Positions 26,817 to 35,902 of a stretch of 38,774 nucleotides of DNA are shown one piece after another (within the stretch, counting starts at the first letter, position 1; every line of letters begins with the position of its first letter). The DNA is from Bacillota bacterium (GTDB taxonomy: Bacteria; Bacillota; Limnochordia; Darwinibacteriales; DTU012). Location: positions 1 to 38,774 of the forward strand of contig JAAZMN010000038.1 of assembly GCA_012798795.1 (NCBI GenBank), written 5' to 3'. A model generated the notes under the pieces. That model saw only the letters and a list, made by a program, of their open reading frames with translations. It did no database searches and was not told the DNA's origin. The position numbers and the translations under genes were made by a program.

Positions 26817-28358
26817 ATAGAACTATTTGTAGAAATTATCAAGTATGCCGTAATTGCTTTAATTGCAGCGGCGTTAGGATATTTAATCCGTAAGACTATT
26901 GCAGAGGCAAAGATTTCATCAGCAGAAGAAGAAGCTAAACGTATTGTTGCAGACGCAGAAAAAGAAGCAGAAGCAATAAAACGAGAAGCAATTATTGAAG
27001 CTAAAGATGAAATATTTAAAATGCGCAATGACGTAGAGCGAGAAAATCGTGAGAGAAGATCTGAATTACATCAGATGGAACGCCGTTTGATGCAAAAAGA
27101 AGAAGCTCTTGATCGCAAAAGTGGTTCTTTAGAGCGAAAAGATGAGAGCCTGCAGCATAAACAGAAAGAAATTGAGCATACACAGCAAGAGATCAATGAA
27201 ATATTAGAGAATCAGCGTAAAGAGTTAGAACGGCTGTCAGGTTTAACTGCAGAAGACGCAAGAACAATAATACTACAGCAAGTTGAAGACGATGTAAAAC
27301 ACGAAACTGCAATAATGATTAAGGACATTGAAAACCAGGCAAAGGAAGAAGCCGAAAAACGAGCTCGCAATATAATATCATTGGCAATTCAAAGAAATGC
27401 AGCGGATCATGTTGCGGAAACTACAGTATCTGTTGTCAATTTGCCGAATGATGAAATGAAGGGTAGAATAATTGGACGTGAAGGTCGAAATATCAGGGCA
27501 CTTGAGACTCTGACAGGTATTGATCTAATAATTGATGATACACCTGAAGCGGTTATTCTCTCTGGTTTTGACCCAATTCGGCGTGAGATTGCCCGAGTAG
27601 CTCTGGAGAAACTGATTGTTGATGGACGTATCCATCCTGCTCGTATCGAAGAAATGGTAGAAAAAGCACGCAAAGAAGTAGAAGCAGTAATTCGCGATGC
27701 AGGTGAACAAGCAACATTTGATGCTGATGTTCATGGTTTACATCCTGAAATTATCAAGTATTTAGGACGGTTGCGCTTTAGGACAAGTTATGGGCAAAAT
27801 GTACTAAATCATTCGATTGAAGTTGCAAACCTTGCAAGTATTATGGCTGCAGAACTTGGTGCTGATGCCCGTTTGGCACGGCGTGCCGGTTTACTTCATG
27901 ATATTGGTAAAGCAATAGATCATGAAGTCGAAGGAACGCATGTTGAAATTGGTATTGATCTGCTTAAAAGATTTAAAGAAAACAATGATGTAATTCATGC
28001 CATGTCTTGTCATCATGGAGATTATGAACCTGAAACCATTGAGGCAGTTTTAGTATCCGCTGCAGATGCTATTTCTGCTGCTCGTCCCGGTGCAAGACGC
28101 GAAACGCTTGAAACATATATTAAACGTCTGCAGAGACTTGAAGAAATAGCTAATGATTTTGATGGAGTCGAAAAGTCTTTTGCAATTCAAGCGGGTAGAG
28201 AAATTCGGATTATTGTAAGACCAGATCGGGTAAGCGACGTATATTCTGCAAAAATTGCACGGGATATTGTTAAACGAATTGAAAGCGAATTAGAATATCC
28301 CGGTCAAATTAAGGTTACGGTTATTCGTGAAACTCGTGCTGTTGAATATGCTAAATAA
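26817..28358 (+). CDS. rny: Ribonuclease Y
   Basis: N-terminal TM, coiled coil, KH ([15 protein letters not shown]) and HD ([10 protein letters not shown]) domains; ORF-track GTG 26808 lies inside the SD, so ATA 26817 is proposed as start. Confidence 0.92.
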   Translation: MELFVEIIKYAVIALIAAALGYLIRKTIAEAKISSAEEEAKRIVADAEKEAEAIKREAIIEAKDEIFKMRNDVERENRERRSELHQMERRLMQKEEALDRKSGSLERKDESLQHKQKEIEHTQQEINEILENQRKELERLSGLTAEDARTIILQQVEDDVKHETAIMIKDIENQAKEEAEKRARNIISLAIQRNAADHVAETTVSVVNLPNDEMKGRIIGREGRNIRALETLTGIDLIIDDTPEAVILSGFDPIRREIARVALEKLIVDGRIHPARIEEMVEKARKEVEAVIRDAGEQATFDADVHGLHPEIIKYLGRLRFRTSYGQNVLNHSIEVANLASIMAAELGADARLARRAGLLHDIGKAIDHEVEGTHVEIGIDLLKRFKENNDVIHAMSCHHGDYEPETIEAVLVSAADAISAARPGARRETLETYIKRLQRLEEIANDFDGVEKSFAIQAGREIRIIVRPDRVSDVYSAKIARDIVKRIESELEYPGQIKVTVIRETRAVEYAK

Positions 28359-28359
28359 G

Positions 28360-28386
28360 CCGGGCTATATCCTGGCTTTATTTTTC
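28360..28386 (+). terminator. Terminator after rny
   Basis: GCCGGG-CTATAT-CCTGGC-TTTATTTTT. Confidence 0.75.
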
Positions 28387-28426
28387 TTAAAGTTAGGTGC
28401 CGATATTATTAGTTAGGAGGATTTTC

Positions 28427-29209
28427 TTGCGAATACTATTACTCGGTGACATATATGGACGTCCCGGCCGGGAAATGGTGAGAGAATACTTGCCGGAAAT
28501 AACAACTTTATATAGCCCTAATTTCATTGTTGCCAACGGCGAAAATTCTGCCGGTGGCTTTGGAATTACAGAGAAAGTAGCGGAAGAATTATTTGGTATG
28601 GGTGTAAATGTGATTACCAGCGGTAATCACATTTGGGACAAAAAGGAAGTTTATTCGTATCTTGATCAAGAGATGCGGCTTTTGCGTCCTGCTAACTATC
28701 CTCCACAAGTTCCGGGGCAGTATTTATATCTTACTGAAGTTCAAGGTAAGTCCATTGCTGTAATTAATTTGATTGGTCGGGTATTCATGGGTGATTATGA
28801 TTGTCCTTTTAGAAGATTTGATCAGGTATTTGCCGAAATAAATAAAGAGACTTCAATAGTTATAGTAGATTTTCACGGGGAAGCTACATCGGAGAAACAG
28901 GCGTTTGCATGGTATGTTGACGGCAGGGCTAGTGTAGTAGTAGGCACTCATACTCATGTGCCGACTAGCGATGAGCGGATTTTGCCTAGAGGTACTGCAT
29001 ATACTACTGATTTAGGTATGTGTGGGCCATTAAACGGAATTTTAGGAGTTGACCGTGATATCGTCATTAATAGATTTTTAACTCAGCTTCCCGCAAGATT
29101 TTCTGTTGCCAAAGGGCCGAGACAACTATGCGGAGTTATAGTGGATATTGACGTTAATGGGAAAGCTCAGAAAATTTTCCGAATTTATTACGAGAAAAAT
29201 ATTGTGTAA
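28427..29209 (+). CDS. ymdB: YmdB family metallophosphoesterase (2',3'-cNMP phosphodiesterase family)
   Basis: LRILLLGDIYGRPGREMV, ANGENSAGGFGIT, SGNHIWDKKE, DFHGEATSEKQA, GTHTHVPT; TTG start after TTAGGAGG. Confidence 0.92.
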   Translation: MRILLLGDIYGRPGREMVREYLPEITTLYSPNFIVANGENSAGGFGITEKVAEELFGMGVNVITSGNHIWDKKEVYSYLDQEMRLLRPANYPPQVPGQYLYLTEVQGKSIAVINLIGRVFMGDYDCPFRRFDQVFAEINKETSIVIVDFHGEATSEKQAFAWYVDGRASVVVGTHTHVPTSDERILPRGTAYTTDLGMCGPLNGILGVDRDIVINRFLTQLPARFSVAKGPRQLCGVIVDIDVNGKAQKIFRIYYEKNIV

Positions 29210-29306
29210 AAAAGAGGTATTTTGACCTTTAAGCTTAATATATATATATAAATGGCAGAATTTATGGATAAGAGGAAGAAATGCAAAAAAGGGAGGTCAC
29301 TTACAC

Positions 29307-29567
29307 ATGGAAGTATTAAAGGTTTCGGCAAAGTCTAGTCCAAACTCTGTGGCAGGTGCATTAGCAGGGGTTTTAAGAGAACGTGGGAGAGCGGAAGTCC
29401 AAGCAATTGGAGCAGGTGCGTTAAATCAGGCGGTCAAAGCTGTGGCTATTGCAAGAGGTTTTGTGGCCCCGAGCGGCATGGATCTTATTTGCATTCCGGC
29501 TTTTACAGACATTATGATCGATGATGAAGAAAGAACGGCGATTAAGTTAATTGTAGAGCCGCGGTAG
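29307..29567 (+). CDS. spoVS: Stage V sporulation protein S
   Basis: MEVLKVSAKSSPNSVAGALAGVLRERGRAEVQAIGAGALNQAVKAVAIARG. Confidence 0.97.
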   Translation: MEVLKVSAKSSPNSVAGALAGVLRERGRAEVQAIGAGALNQAVKAVAIARGFVAPSGMDLICIPAFTDIMIDDEERTAIKLIVEPR

Positions 29568-29583
29568 AGTTGTTTTTTATCTT

Positions 29584-29626
29584 AACCTGTTTGTTTTATA
29601 ATAAAACAAACAGGTTTTATTATTTT
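29584..29626 (+). terminator. Terminator after spoVS
   Basis: AACCTGTTTGTTTTAT/ATAAAACAAACAGGTT then TTATTATTTT. Confidence 0.88.
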
Positions 29627-29642
29627 AGAGGGAGATTTGTTG

Positions 29643-30608
29643 ATGTTTATTTTTGATGCTCATATTGATACTTTACAAAAGTTGGTTCAAAGTAATGGAT
29701 TATATGATTTGGCATCTATACCGAATACCCACGTCAATTTGGCCAAAATGCAAACAGCTGGATTAAATGCCCAAATTTTTGCTGTCTTTATTCCTGAGAA
29801 TTATCGCCATGGATTAGCACTTCATAACGCCTCAGTTATGATTGATATATTTTGGCAGAATATGATTAAATATACTTCTGAGTTAATGCCCATTATGTGG
29901 CAGGATGAATTGTGCTTATTAACAGCGGAGACTAAACGAATTGGCTGTATTTTGTCTATAGAGGGCGGAGAAGCATTAGAAGGTCGGCTGGAAAACTTGC
30001 GCAACTTTTTTCGTTTGGGAGTTAGAGGTTTAACCTTAACATGGAATAATCGCAATGAATTAGCAGATGGTGTTGGCGAAGGAGAGCAGGCGTCAGGTTT
30101 AAGTGAATTTGGTCGGCAGGTTGTTGCTGAAATGAACAATTTGGGTATGATTATTGATGTATCTCATTTGGCTGAGAAAGGCTTTTGGGATGTTTTAAAG
30201 ATAAGCAAATTTCCGGTTATTGCCTCGCACTCAAATTCTTTTGCACGCTGCCAACACCGGCGCAACCTTAATGACAAACAGATTACCGCACTTGCTGATC
30301 AAGGCGGAGTAATTGGAGTAAATTTTTGCCCAGCTTTTCTGACAAATAATCCCAAAACTGCTGCTATAGATCATGTGGTTTCGCATATAGTTCATTTAAT
30401 AGATGTTGGAGGAAGTGAAGCAGTCGGTTTAGGTTCGGATTTTGACGGCATTGCCTCAGTTCCTCAAGGCCTTGAGGACATATCTAGAGTGAATGAAATC
30501 ATTACTAAGCTAAAAAACCATGGTTATCCGGAATCAGTTATCGAAAAAGTGATGGGCCTGAATTTCCTTAGAGTTTTAAAGCAAGTATTTCCACAAAAGA
30601 GCTTATAA
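29643..30608 (+). CDS. Membrane dipeptidase (renal dipeptidase family, M19)
   Basis: FDAHIDTLQKL, SIEGGEAL, LTWNNRNELADG, IDVSHLAEKGFWDV, ASHSNSFARCQHRRNL, GLGSDFDG motifs. Confidence 0.92.
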   Translation: MFIFDAHIDTLQKLVQSNGLYDLASIPNTHVNLAKMQTAGLNAQIFAVFIPENYRHGLALHNASVMIDIFWQNMIKYTSELMPIMWQDELCLLTAETKRIGCILSIEGGEALEGRLENLRNFFRLGVRGLTLTWNNRNELADGVGEGEQASGLSEFGRQVVAEMNNLGMIIDVSHLAEKGFWDVLKISKFPVIASHSNSFARCQHRRNLNDKQITALADQGGVIGVNFCPAFLTNNPKTAAIDHVVSHIVHLIDVGGSEAVGLGSDFDGIASVPQGLEDISRVNEIITKLKNHGYPESVIEKVMGLNFLRVLKQVFPQKSL

Positions 30609-30624
30609 ATAAGCTCTTTTTTTG
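30598..30624 (+). terminator. Terminator overlapping the dipeptidase stop
   Basis: AAGAGCTTAT-AAATAAGCTCTTTTTTT. Confidence 0.85.
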
Positions 30625-30650
30625 GTTATACTAAAATGGTTATACTAAAA
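30623..30650 (+). repeat. Perfect 14-bp tandem direct repeat (2 copies)
   Basis: TGGTTATACTAAAA x2, each containing TATACT. Confidence 0.95.
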
Positions 30651-30667
30651 ATGGAGGTGTTAGTTAA

Positions 30668-30883
30668 ATGTCGGTTGTGAAGATTATTGAACTTGTAGGC
30701 CAATCGGATTTAAGCTGGGAGGAAGCTGTTAAAAGAGCTGTTAAAGAAGCCGCTAAGACCATAAGAAATATTAGTGGCGTAAAAGTTCTAAATTGCACCG
30801 GTAATGTCAATAATAAAGGAGAAATAATCGAATACAAGGCAAATGTTCAAATTGCTTTTCGTGTAGAACCGGAAAGTGATTAG
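30668..30883 (+). CDS. Dodecin family protein
   Basis: VVKIIELVGQSDLSWEEAVKRAVKEAAKTIRNISGVKV..IEYKANVQIAFRVE. Confidence 0.95.
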   Translation: MSVVKIIELVGQSDLSWEEAVKRAVKEAAKTIRNISGVKVLNCTGNVNNKGEIIEYKANVQIAFRVEPESD

Positions 30884-30959
30884 TTTTAAACCTAGGATAA
30901 TAACCAGATTGTTTTTTGGCTATACTATGGAAGGATAAATCTGAAAATGAGGTGATTTT

Positions 30960-31292
30960 ATGGATTGGCTTGGCGCGGTTGTTCGCTTTGTTGTTTCAGC
31001 TTTAGTGTTGATGGTTGTCGGTTATATCATACCTGGATTTAGTGCTTTAGGTTTTTGGAATGCACTGCTGGCAGCTGTAGTTATAGCAGCAATCGGATGG
31101 GTTATTGAAGCTACTCTTGGAAAACGGGTCTCTCCGTATAGCCGAGGAATTGTGGGCTTTCTCGTTTCAGCAATTGTGATCTGGACCACTCAATTTATTG
31201 TTCCAGAGATGGAGGTGACATTTTTAGGAGCGCTGTTAGCGGCATTCGTCATTGGAATAATAGACATGTTTGTACCCACAACAGTTCGTTAA
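30960..31292 (+). CDS. Phage-holin-like membrane protein (YvlD-type, Phage_holin_4_2 family)
   Basis: Four TM segments; LGAVVRFVVSALVLMVVGYIIPGFS pattern. Confidence 0.75.
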   Translation: MDWLGAVVRFVVSALVLMVVGYIIPGFSALGFWNALLAAVVIAAIGWVIEATLGKRVSPYSRGIVGFLVSAIVIWTTQFIVPEMEVTFLGALLAAFVIGIIDMFVPTTVR

Positions 31293-31297
31293 CAAGG

Positions 31298-31323
31298 AAA
31301 AGCGCCACTAAGGCGCTTTTTAC
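31298..31323 (+). terminator. Terminator after holin-like gene
   Basis: AAAAGCGCC-actaa-GGCGCTTTTT. Confidence 0.88.
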
Positions 31324-31353
31324 AAAAGGCAGTAGGTAGAGGGAGCAGTATTT

Positions 31354-32808
31354 ATGGCAAACAATGTCCACAAGAAGTTGGATGCTAACTTAGAAATCAT
31401 CAAGCAGGAACTTGGAGTCGGGGTAACTTTTGATGTTCTCATCCGTGAGTTTAATGCTGCAGATCGAAAAGCAGCCATCATATTTATTGACGGATTTATT
31501 AAAGATCGAGAAACAACCGTAGTAATGAAAACCTTAATGCAGATTCCTAAGGGAAGTTTGGCCATCAATGGATTAGAGAAAATTCTTACAAATCATTTAC
31601 CTTATTTTGAGTTGGAAGCCACCGATAATCTTGAAGATGCAATTGATCAAATGTTAGCAGGGCCGCTAATTTTATTAGTGGACGGAATCGAATCGGCAGT
31701 GATAATTGATGTAAGAGAGTATCCTGTCCGTGGTGTGGAAGAACCTGACTTAGAACGTGTTACCAGAGGCTCAAGAGAGGGTTTTGTGGAAACAGCGATA
31801 TTTAATACCATTATGGTGAGAAGGCGAATAAGGGATCCAAAATTACGATTTGAAGCACTTCAGGTAGGAAAGCGTTCAAAGACTGATGTTTTCATTGGTT
31901 ATATTGAAGATATAGCTGATCAATCTTTGGTTAAGGAAGTAAAAAAGCGAATTAATAAAATCAATTGCGATGCGCTGCCTATGGGAGGGAAAAATCTTGA
32001 GGAGTATATATTTGGAACTGCGCTAAACCCACTTCCTGTTACTAGATATACAGAACGCCCAGATGTTACTGCTGCTCATCTTTATGAAGGGCATATTGCT
32101 ATATTTGTAGATACATCACCCTTTGCTATGCTTTTGCCGGTAACTGCTTGGCACTTTACACAGCATGCTGAGGAGTATTTCCAAAATCCTCCTGTCGGAA
32201 CCTATTTACGGTGGGTAAGAACTCTGGGAATTATTATCTCAATTTTGCTGATTCCTGTTTGGTATGCGTTAGTAAATACAAAAAATTTACCTGATTGGTT
32301 AAGCTGGATCGGGCCAAAGCAGATGGGTGTAGTTCCCTTGTGGCTTCAGTTCTTAATTTTAGAATTCGGATTGGATCTAATTCGCATGGCATTTGTACAT
32401 ACACCTAATGCTTTAGCAACTTCATTAGGTATTGTAGGAGGTATACTTTTAGGTGATTTGGCAGTACAAGTCGGTGTTTTTGCACCTGAATCTATTCTCT
32501 ATATTGCTATTGTAGCTATAGGAACTTTCGGCACACCGAGTCTTGAATTTGCTTTAGCTTTGCGATTATTCCGTTATTTGATATTTCTCGGCACTGTTCT
32601 ATTTGGTTGGATTGGTTTCTTTGCAAGTCTGTTAATCAGTGTATTAATCTTTGGTTTAACTAAATCATTTGGTTTGCCATACCTTTGGCCGTTGATCCCA
32701 TTTGACGGCAAAGCTCTGCTGAGGATTATATTTCGCTATCCTATTCCAAATGTCAGTATGCGGCCTACTGCAATATCTAAAAAGGATAGTGATACTCGAA
32801 GCAAATAA
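31354..32808 (+). CDS. Spore germination protein, GerA/SpoVAF family
   Basis: GPLILLVDGIESAVIIDVREYPVRGVEEPDLERVTRGSREGFVETAIFNTIMVRRRIRDP plus C-terminal TM domain. Confidence 0.88.
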   Translation: MANNVHKKLDANLEIIKQELGVGVTFDVLIREFNAADRKAAIIFIDGFIKDRETTVVMKTLMQIPKGSLAINGLEKILTNHLPYFELEATDNLEDAIDQMLAGPLILLVDGIESAVIIDVREYPVRGVEEPDLERVTRGSREGFVETAIFNTIMVRRRIRDPKLRFEALQVGKRSKTDVFIGYIEDIADQSLVKEVKKRINKINCDALPMGGKNLEEYIFGTALNPLPVTRYTERPDVTAAHLYEGHIAIFVDTSPFAMLLPVTAWHFTQHAEEYFQNPPVGTYLRWVRTLGIIISILLIPVWYALVNTKNLPDWLSWIGPKQMGVVPLWLQFLILEFGLDLIRMAFVHTPNALATSLGIVGGILLGDLAVQVGVFAPESILYIAIVAIGTFGTPSLEFALALRLFRYLIFLGTVLFGWIGFFASLLISVLIFGLTKSFGLPYLWPLIPFDGKALLRIIFRYPIPNVSMRPTAISKKDSDTRSK

Positions 32809-32821
32809 AAGGAGGAGATTT

Positions 32822-33775
32822 ATGAGAATAGGGATACCGCGGGCATTATATTATTATCGCTATTTTCCTTTTTGGCAATCTTTCTTTGAAGACTTAGGCT
32901 GTCAAGTGGTAGTTTCTGATAAAACTACAAGGAATACCATGGATGTGGGAGTATCTTTAACAGTTGATGGTCTATGCCTGCCTGTAAAGGTCTATGTAGG
33001 TCATGTTAGTGAGCTTATTGACAAAGATATTGATTATCTATTTGTGCCTAGGATTATCAGTACAGCCAAACGCGAATATATTTGTCCAAAATTTATGGGA
33101 TTACCGGATATAGTGAAAAATAGCATTAAAAATTGTCCGCCGATACTTGCACCGGTAGTGGATGGACGTGTAAGCAGTTTAAATATCATGAAGGCCTATG
33201 TAAAGTTAGGAATGAGGTTTGCTCCACTGCCGCAGGCTTCTTTTGCCTATTTAAAGTCTGTAAAGAAACAGCATCAGTACGAAACAGCAGCTAGAGAAAA
33301 GAATTTGAATAATCCAAAGAATATAGTATTCGACTATCTGACTATCGGTATATTAGGGCATGAATACCTGATTAATGATGATTATATTAATATGGGAACG
33401 ATGAGATGGCTGAAAGCAGCTAACTGTCGGATTGTAACTATGGAAGAATTAACTGAAAGTACAATTAATCGACATGTAGGTAAGCTGAAGCTGAAAAGAA
33501 TGTTTTGGACGTCAGGTAAAAGGCTCTTAGGAGCATTCCATCATTTTCGGGGGCGAGTGGATGGAATTATTTCCATAGCGGCTTTTTCTTGTGGCACGGA
33601 TTCTTTGACGATGGATTTAGTAGAGCGTTATAGCTGTCGTTATCATGTACCTCATTTTCAGTTGAGCCTTGATGAACACACAGGAGAAGCCGGTGTTATT
33701 ACAAGGTTAGAAGCTTTTCTGGAACTATTGATTAGGAGGAAGAAACTTGAAGCTGACCATGCCGCATATGGGTAA
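32822..33775 (+). CDS. Acyl-CoA dehydratase activase-related protein (DUF2229 family)
   Basis: MRIGIPRALYYYRYFPFWQSFFEDLGCQVVVSDKTTR..DGLCLPVKVYVGHV; ATG after aaaggaggag. Confidence 0.85.
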   Translation: MRIGIPRALYYYRYFPFWQSFFEDLGCQVVVSDKTTRNTMDVGVSLTVDGLCLPVKVYVGHVSELIDKDIDYLFVPRIISTAKREYICPKFMGLPDIVKNSIKNCPPILAPVVDGRVSSLNIMKAYVKLGMRFAPLPQASFAYLKSVKKQHQYETAAREKNLNNPKNIVFDYLTIGILGHEYLINDDYINMGTMRWLKAANCRIVTMEELTESTINRHVGKLKLKRMFWTSGKRLLGAFHHFRGRVDGIISIAAFSCGTDSLTMDLVERYSCRYHVPHFQLSLDEHTGEAGVITRLEAFLELLIRRKKLEADHAAYG

Positions 33776-34862
33776 TTGCTATATAGCAGCTGAAGCTTTA
33801 TTTAATGAGATGGGCCACGAAGTGATTGTACCACCTTTATCTAGTAAAAAAACTCTCGATCTGGGTACCAAGTACAGTCCTGAAACAGCCTGTTTGCCTT
33901 TAAAGCTAAATGTAGGTAATTTTTTGGAAGCTATTGAAATGGGAGCAGAGATTATAATAATGATTGGCGGCAGAGGGCCTTGCCGTCTTGGCTATTATGC
34001 CGCGGTAGAACAGGAAATACTGCGTGATTTAGGTATACAAATCGACTTTATTATTCTTGAACACCCCAGAGATAACTTCCACAAATTACAAAAGCAATTA
34101 AGAATTTTAATTGCCAAGAAAGGAATTAAAGGATTAATCAATGGCCTGCGGTTGGCATGGGAAAAATTAGGTGCCATAGAAGAGCTGGAAAGGACTTCAC
34201 ATGTAGTTCGACCTCGAGAAATACATCAAGGCGAAACCTCAGAGCTATTGAAAAAGCTGTTATTACAATTAAGAATGACTAATACAATCGCAGAGATAAG
34301 AAAAATACGTCGATTAGGCTTGAGCAAGATGCAGAGTTTGGCTGTAAACAGGGAAATACAGCCGTTAAAAATTGGCATAGTTGGCGAAATATATACGATA
34401 CTTGAATCGTTTGCAAATCTAAATTTAGAGGAACGGTTAGGGGATCTAAAAGTTGAGGTTACTCGTACAGTAAATTTAGTTGATTGGATTAAAGAACATT
34501 TGATTTTAAGTTCAATAGGGCTGTACAGCAATAAGCATTTATTGGAGAAAGCCGCTGGATATTTACACAGCTTTGTCGGTGGTCATGGACTTGAATCTGT
34601 AGCAAGAACTGTGATGCTGGCTGAAGCTGATTATCACGGAGTAATCCATATCCTGCCTTTTACTTGTATGCCCGAAATTATTGTTCAGGGTGCATTACTA
34701 AGGGTAAGCAGTGATTATAAGATACCGGTTATAACGCTTGTGGTTGATGAACATACCGGTGAAATGGGATTTCAGACAAGACTCGAAGCTTTTGTTGAGT
34801 TAATTGCCAGACGTTTGGAGGCAGAAAAACATGCAGAGAAGACAAGTCTATCTAGGTGTTGA
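33747..34862 (+). CDS. CoA-dehydratase activase-associated protein (DUF2229/HgdB-related)
   Basis: MPHMGNCYIAAEALFNEMGHEVIVPP..YSPETACLPLKLNVGNFLEAIEMGAEIIIMIGGRGPCRLGYYA; TTG start after AGGAGGA, overlaps upstream gene. Confidence 0.82.
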   Translation: MKLTMPHMGNCYIAAEALFNEMGHEVIVPPLSSKKTLDLGTKYSPETACLPLKLNVGNFLEAIEMGAEIIIMIGGRGPCRLGYYAAVEQEILRDLGIQIDFIILEHPRDNFHKLQKQLRILIAKKGIKGLINGLRLAWEKLGAIEELERTSHVVRPREIHQGETSELLKKLLLQLRMTNTIAEIRKIRRLGLSKMQSLAVNREIQPLKIGIVGEIYTILESFANLNLEERLGDLKVEVTRTVNLVDWIKEHLILSSIGLYSNKHLLEKAAGYLHSFVGGHGLESVARTVMLAEADYHGVIHILPFTCMPEIIVQGALLRVSSDYKIPVITLVVDEHTGEMGFQTRLEAFVELIARRLEAEKHAEKTSLSRC

Positions 34863-35820
34863 TGTAGGTTCTGTTAGTACTAATTTGGTATTGATTGATT
34901 ACAGTACCTGCCAGGTTGTAAAAAAAATTTATTTAAGGACACAGGGTCGACCAATTGAAGTTTTACAGCTGGGAATGGAGCAGTTGGCTGCTAGTGGAAA
35001 CTGGCAGATATTGGGGGTAGGAACTACTGGCAGTGCCCGGCAGTTAGCAGGAGTAATGTTGGGTGCAGATGTTGTCAAGAATGAGATTACTGCTCATGCC
35101 ATAGCGGCTGCTCATGAAGAAGATAACGTAGGTACAATTATTGAAATCGGCGGACAGGATTCTAAAATTATAATTTTGCGCGACATGGTGGTAAGTGATT
35201 TTGCAATGAATACGGTATGTGCGGCAGGTACAGGTTCGTTTTTAGATCAGCAGGCTTCACGGCTGAATATTTCTATTGCTGATTTCGGTGACATTGCACT
35301 TCAAAGCAAAAATCCAGTGAGGATTGCCGGCCGCTGTACAGTTTTTGCAGAAAGTGATATGATTCATAAGCAGCAGCTGGGCCACAGCTTACCTGATATT
35401 CTTGCAGGCTTGTGCAGCGCCATGGTGCGCAATTATCTAAACAATGTAGGCAAGGGGAAAGAGATTAAAGCTAAAGTTATTTTTCAGGGTGGTGTGGCTG
35501 CCAACAAAGGTATGCGCCGCGCATTGAAAGAAGCACTGAACCTGGATATATATGTACCTAAACATTTTGATGTAATGGGAGCTTTAGGAGCTGCATTATT
35601 AGCGAAAGAGCACATTGATACAAAAGCAGTAACTCGATTTCATGGTTTTAAGATGATTAACAGTGCTTTTTCAAATGAAAGTTGGGAATGTAAAGACTGC
35701 CCCAATCACTGCGAAGTGGTTAATATTATCAGAGATGGAGAGATAATCGCTAGTTGGGGATCGCGCTGTGGAAAATATTCGGTAAATAAGGTGAAAACGC
35801 TTAATCTTGCTATTTTATAA
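34831..35820 (+). CDS. Acyl-CoA dehydratase activase (BcrA/BadF/BadG/HgdC ASKHA ATPase)
   Basis: YLGVDVGSVSTNLVLID, IIEIGGQDSKII, NTVCAAGTGSFLDQQASRL, GRCTVFAESDMIH; extra C-terminal CKDCPNHC..RCGKY. Confidence 0.92.
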   Translation: MQRRQVYLGVDVGSVSTNLVLIDYSTCQVVKKIYLRTQGRPIEVLQLGMEQLAASGNWQILGVGTTGSARQLAGVMLGADVVKNEITAHAIAAAHEEDNVGTIIEIGGQDSKIIILRDMVVSDFAMNTVCAAGTGSFLDQQASRLNISIADFGDIALQSKNPVRIAGRCTVFAESDMIHKQQLGHSLPDILAGLCSAMVRNYLNNVGKGKEIKAKVIFQGGVAANKGMRRALKEALNLDIYVPKHFDVMGALGAALLAKEHIDTKAVTRFHGFKMINSAFSNESWECKDCPNHCEVVNIIRDGEIIASWGSRCGKYSVNKVKTLNLAIL

Positions 35821-35846
35821 TCAGTATGTTAAAATATTACTGTATT

Positions 35847-35874
35847 ATTTGTCCCCGCTTTTGCGGGGTTTTGT
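35847..35874 (+). terminator. Terminator after activase operon
   Basis: CCCCGC-TTTT-GCGGGG-TTTT. Confidence 0.8.
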
Positions 35875-35902
35875 ATATTGTATATGCCTGGGAGGAACTG
35901 AT

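Noticed and set aside
30960-31292. Prophage remnant suggested by holin-like protein
   Set aside because: This family is a common chromosomal membrane protein; no other phage genes present.
35821-35902. Lysine riboswitch upstream of lysA
   Set aside because: The gap is only about 80 nt and is mostly filled by a terminator; too short for an L-box.
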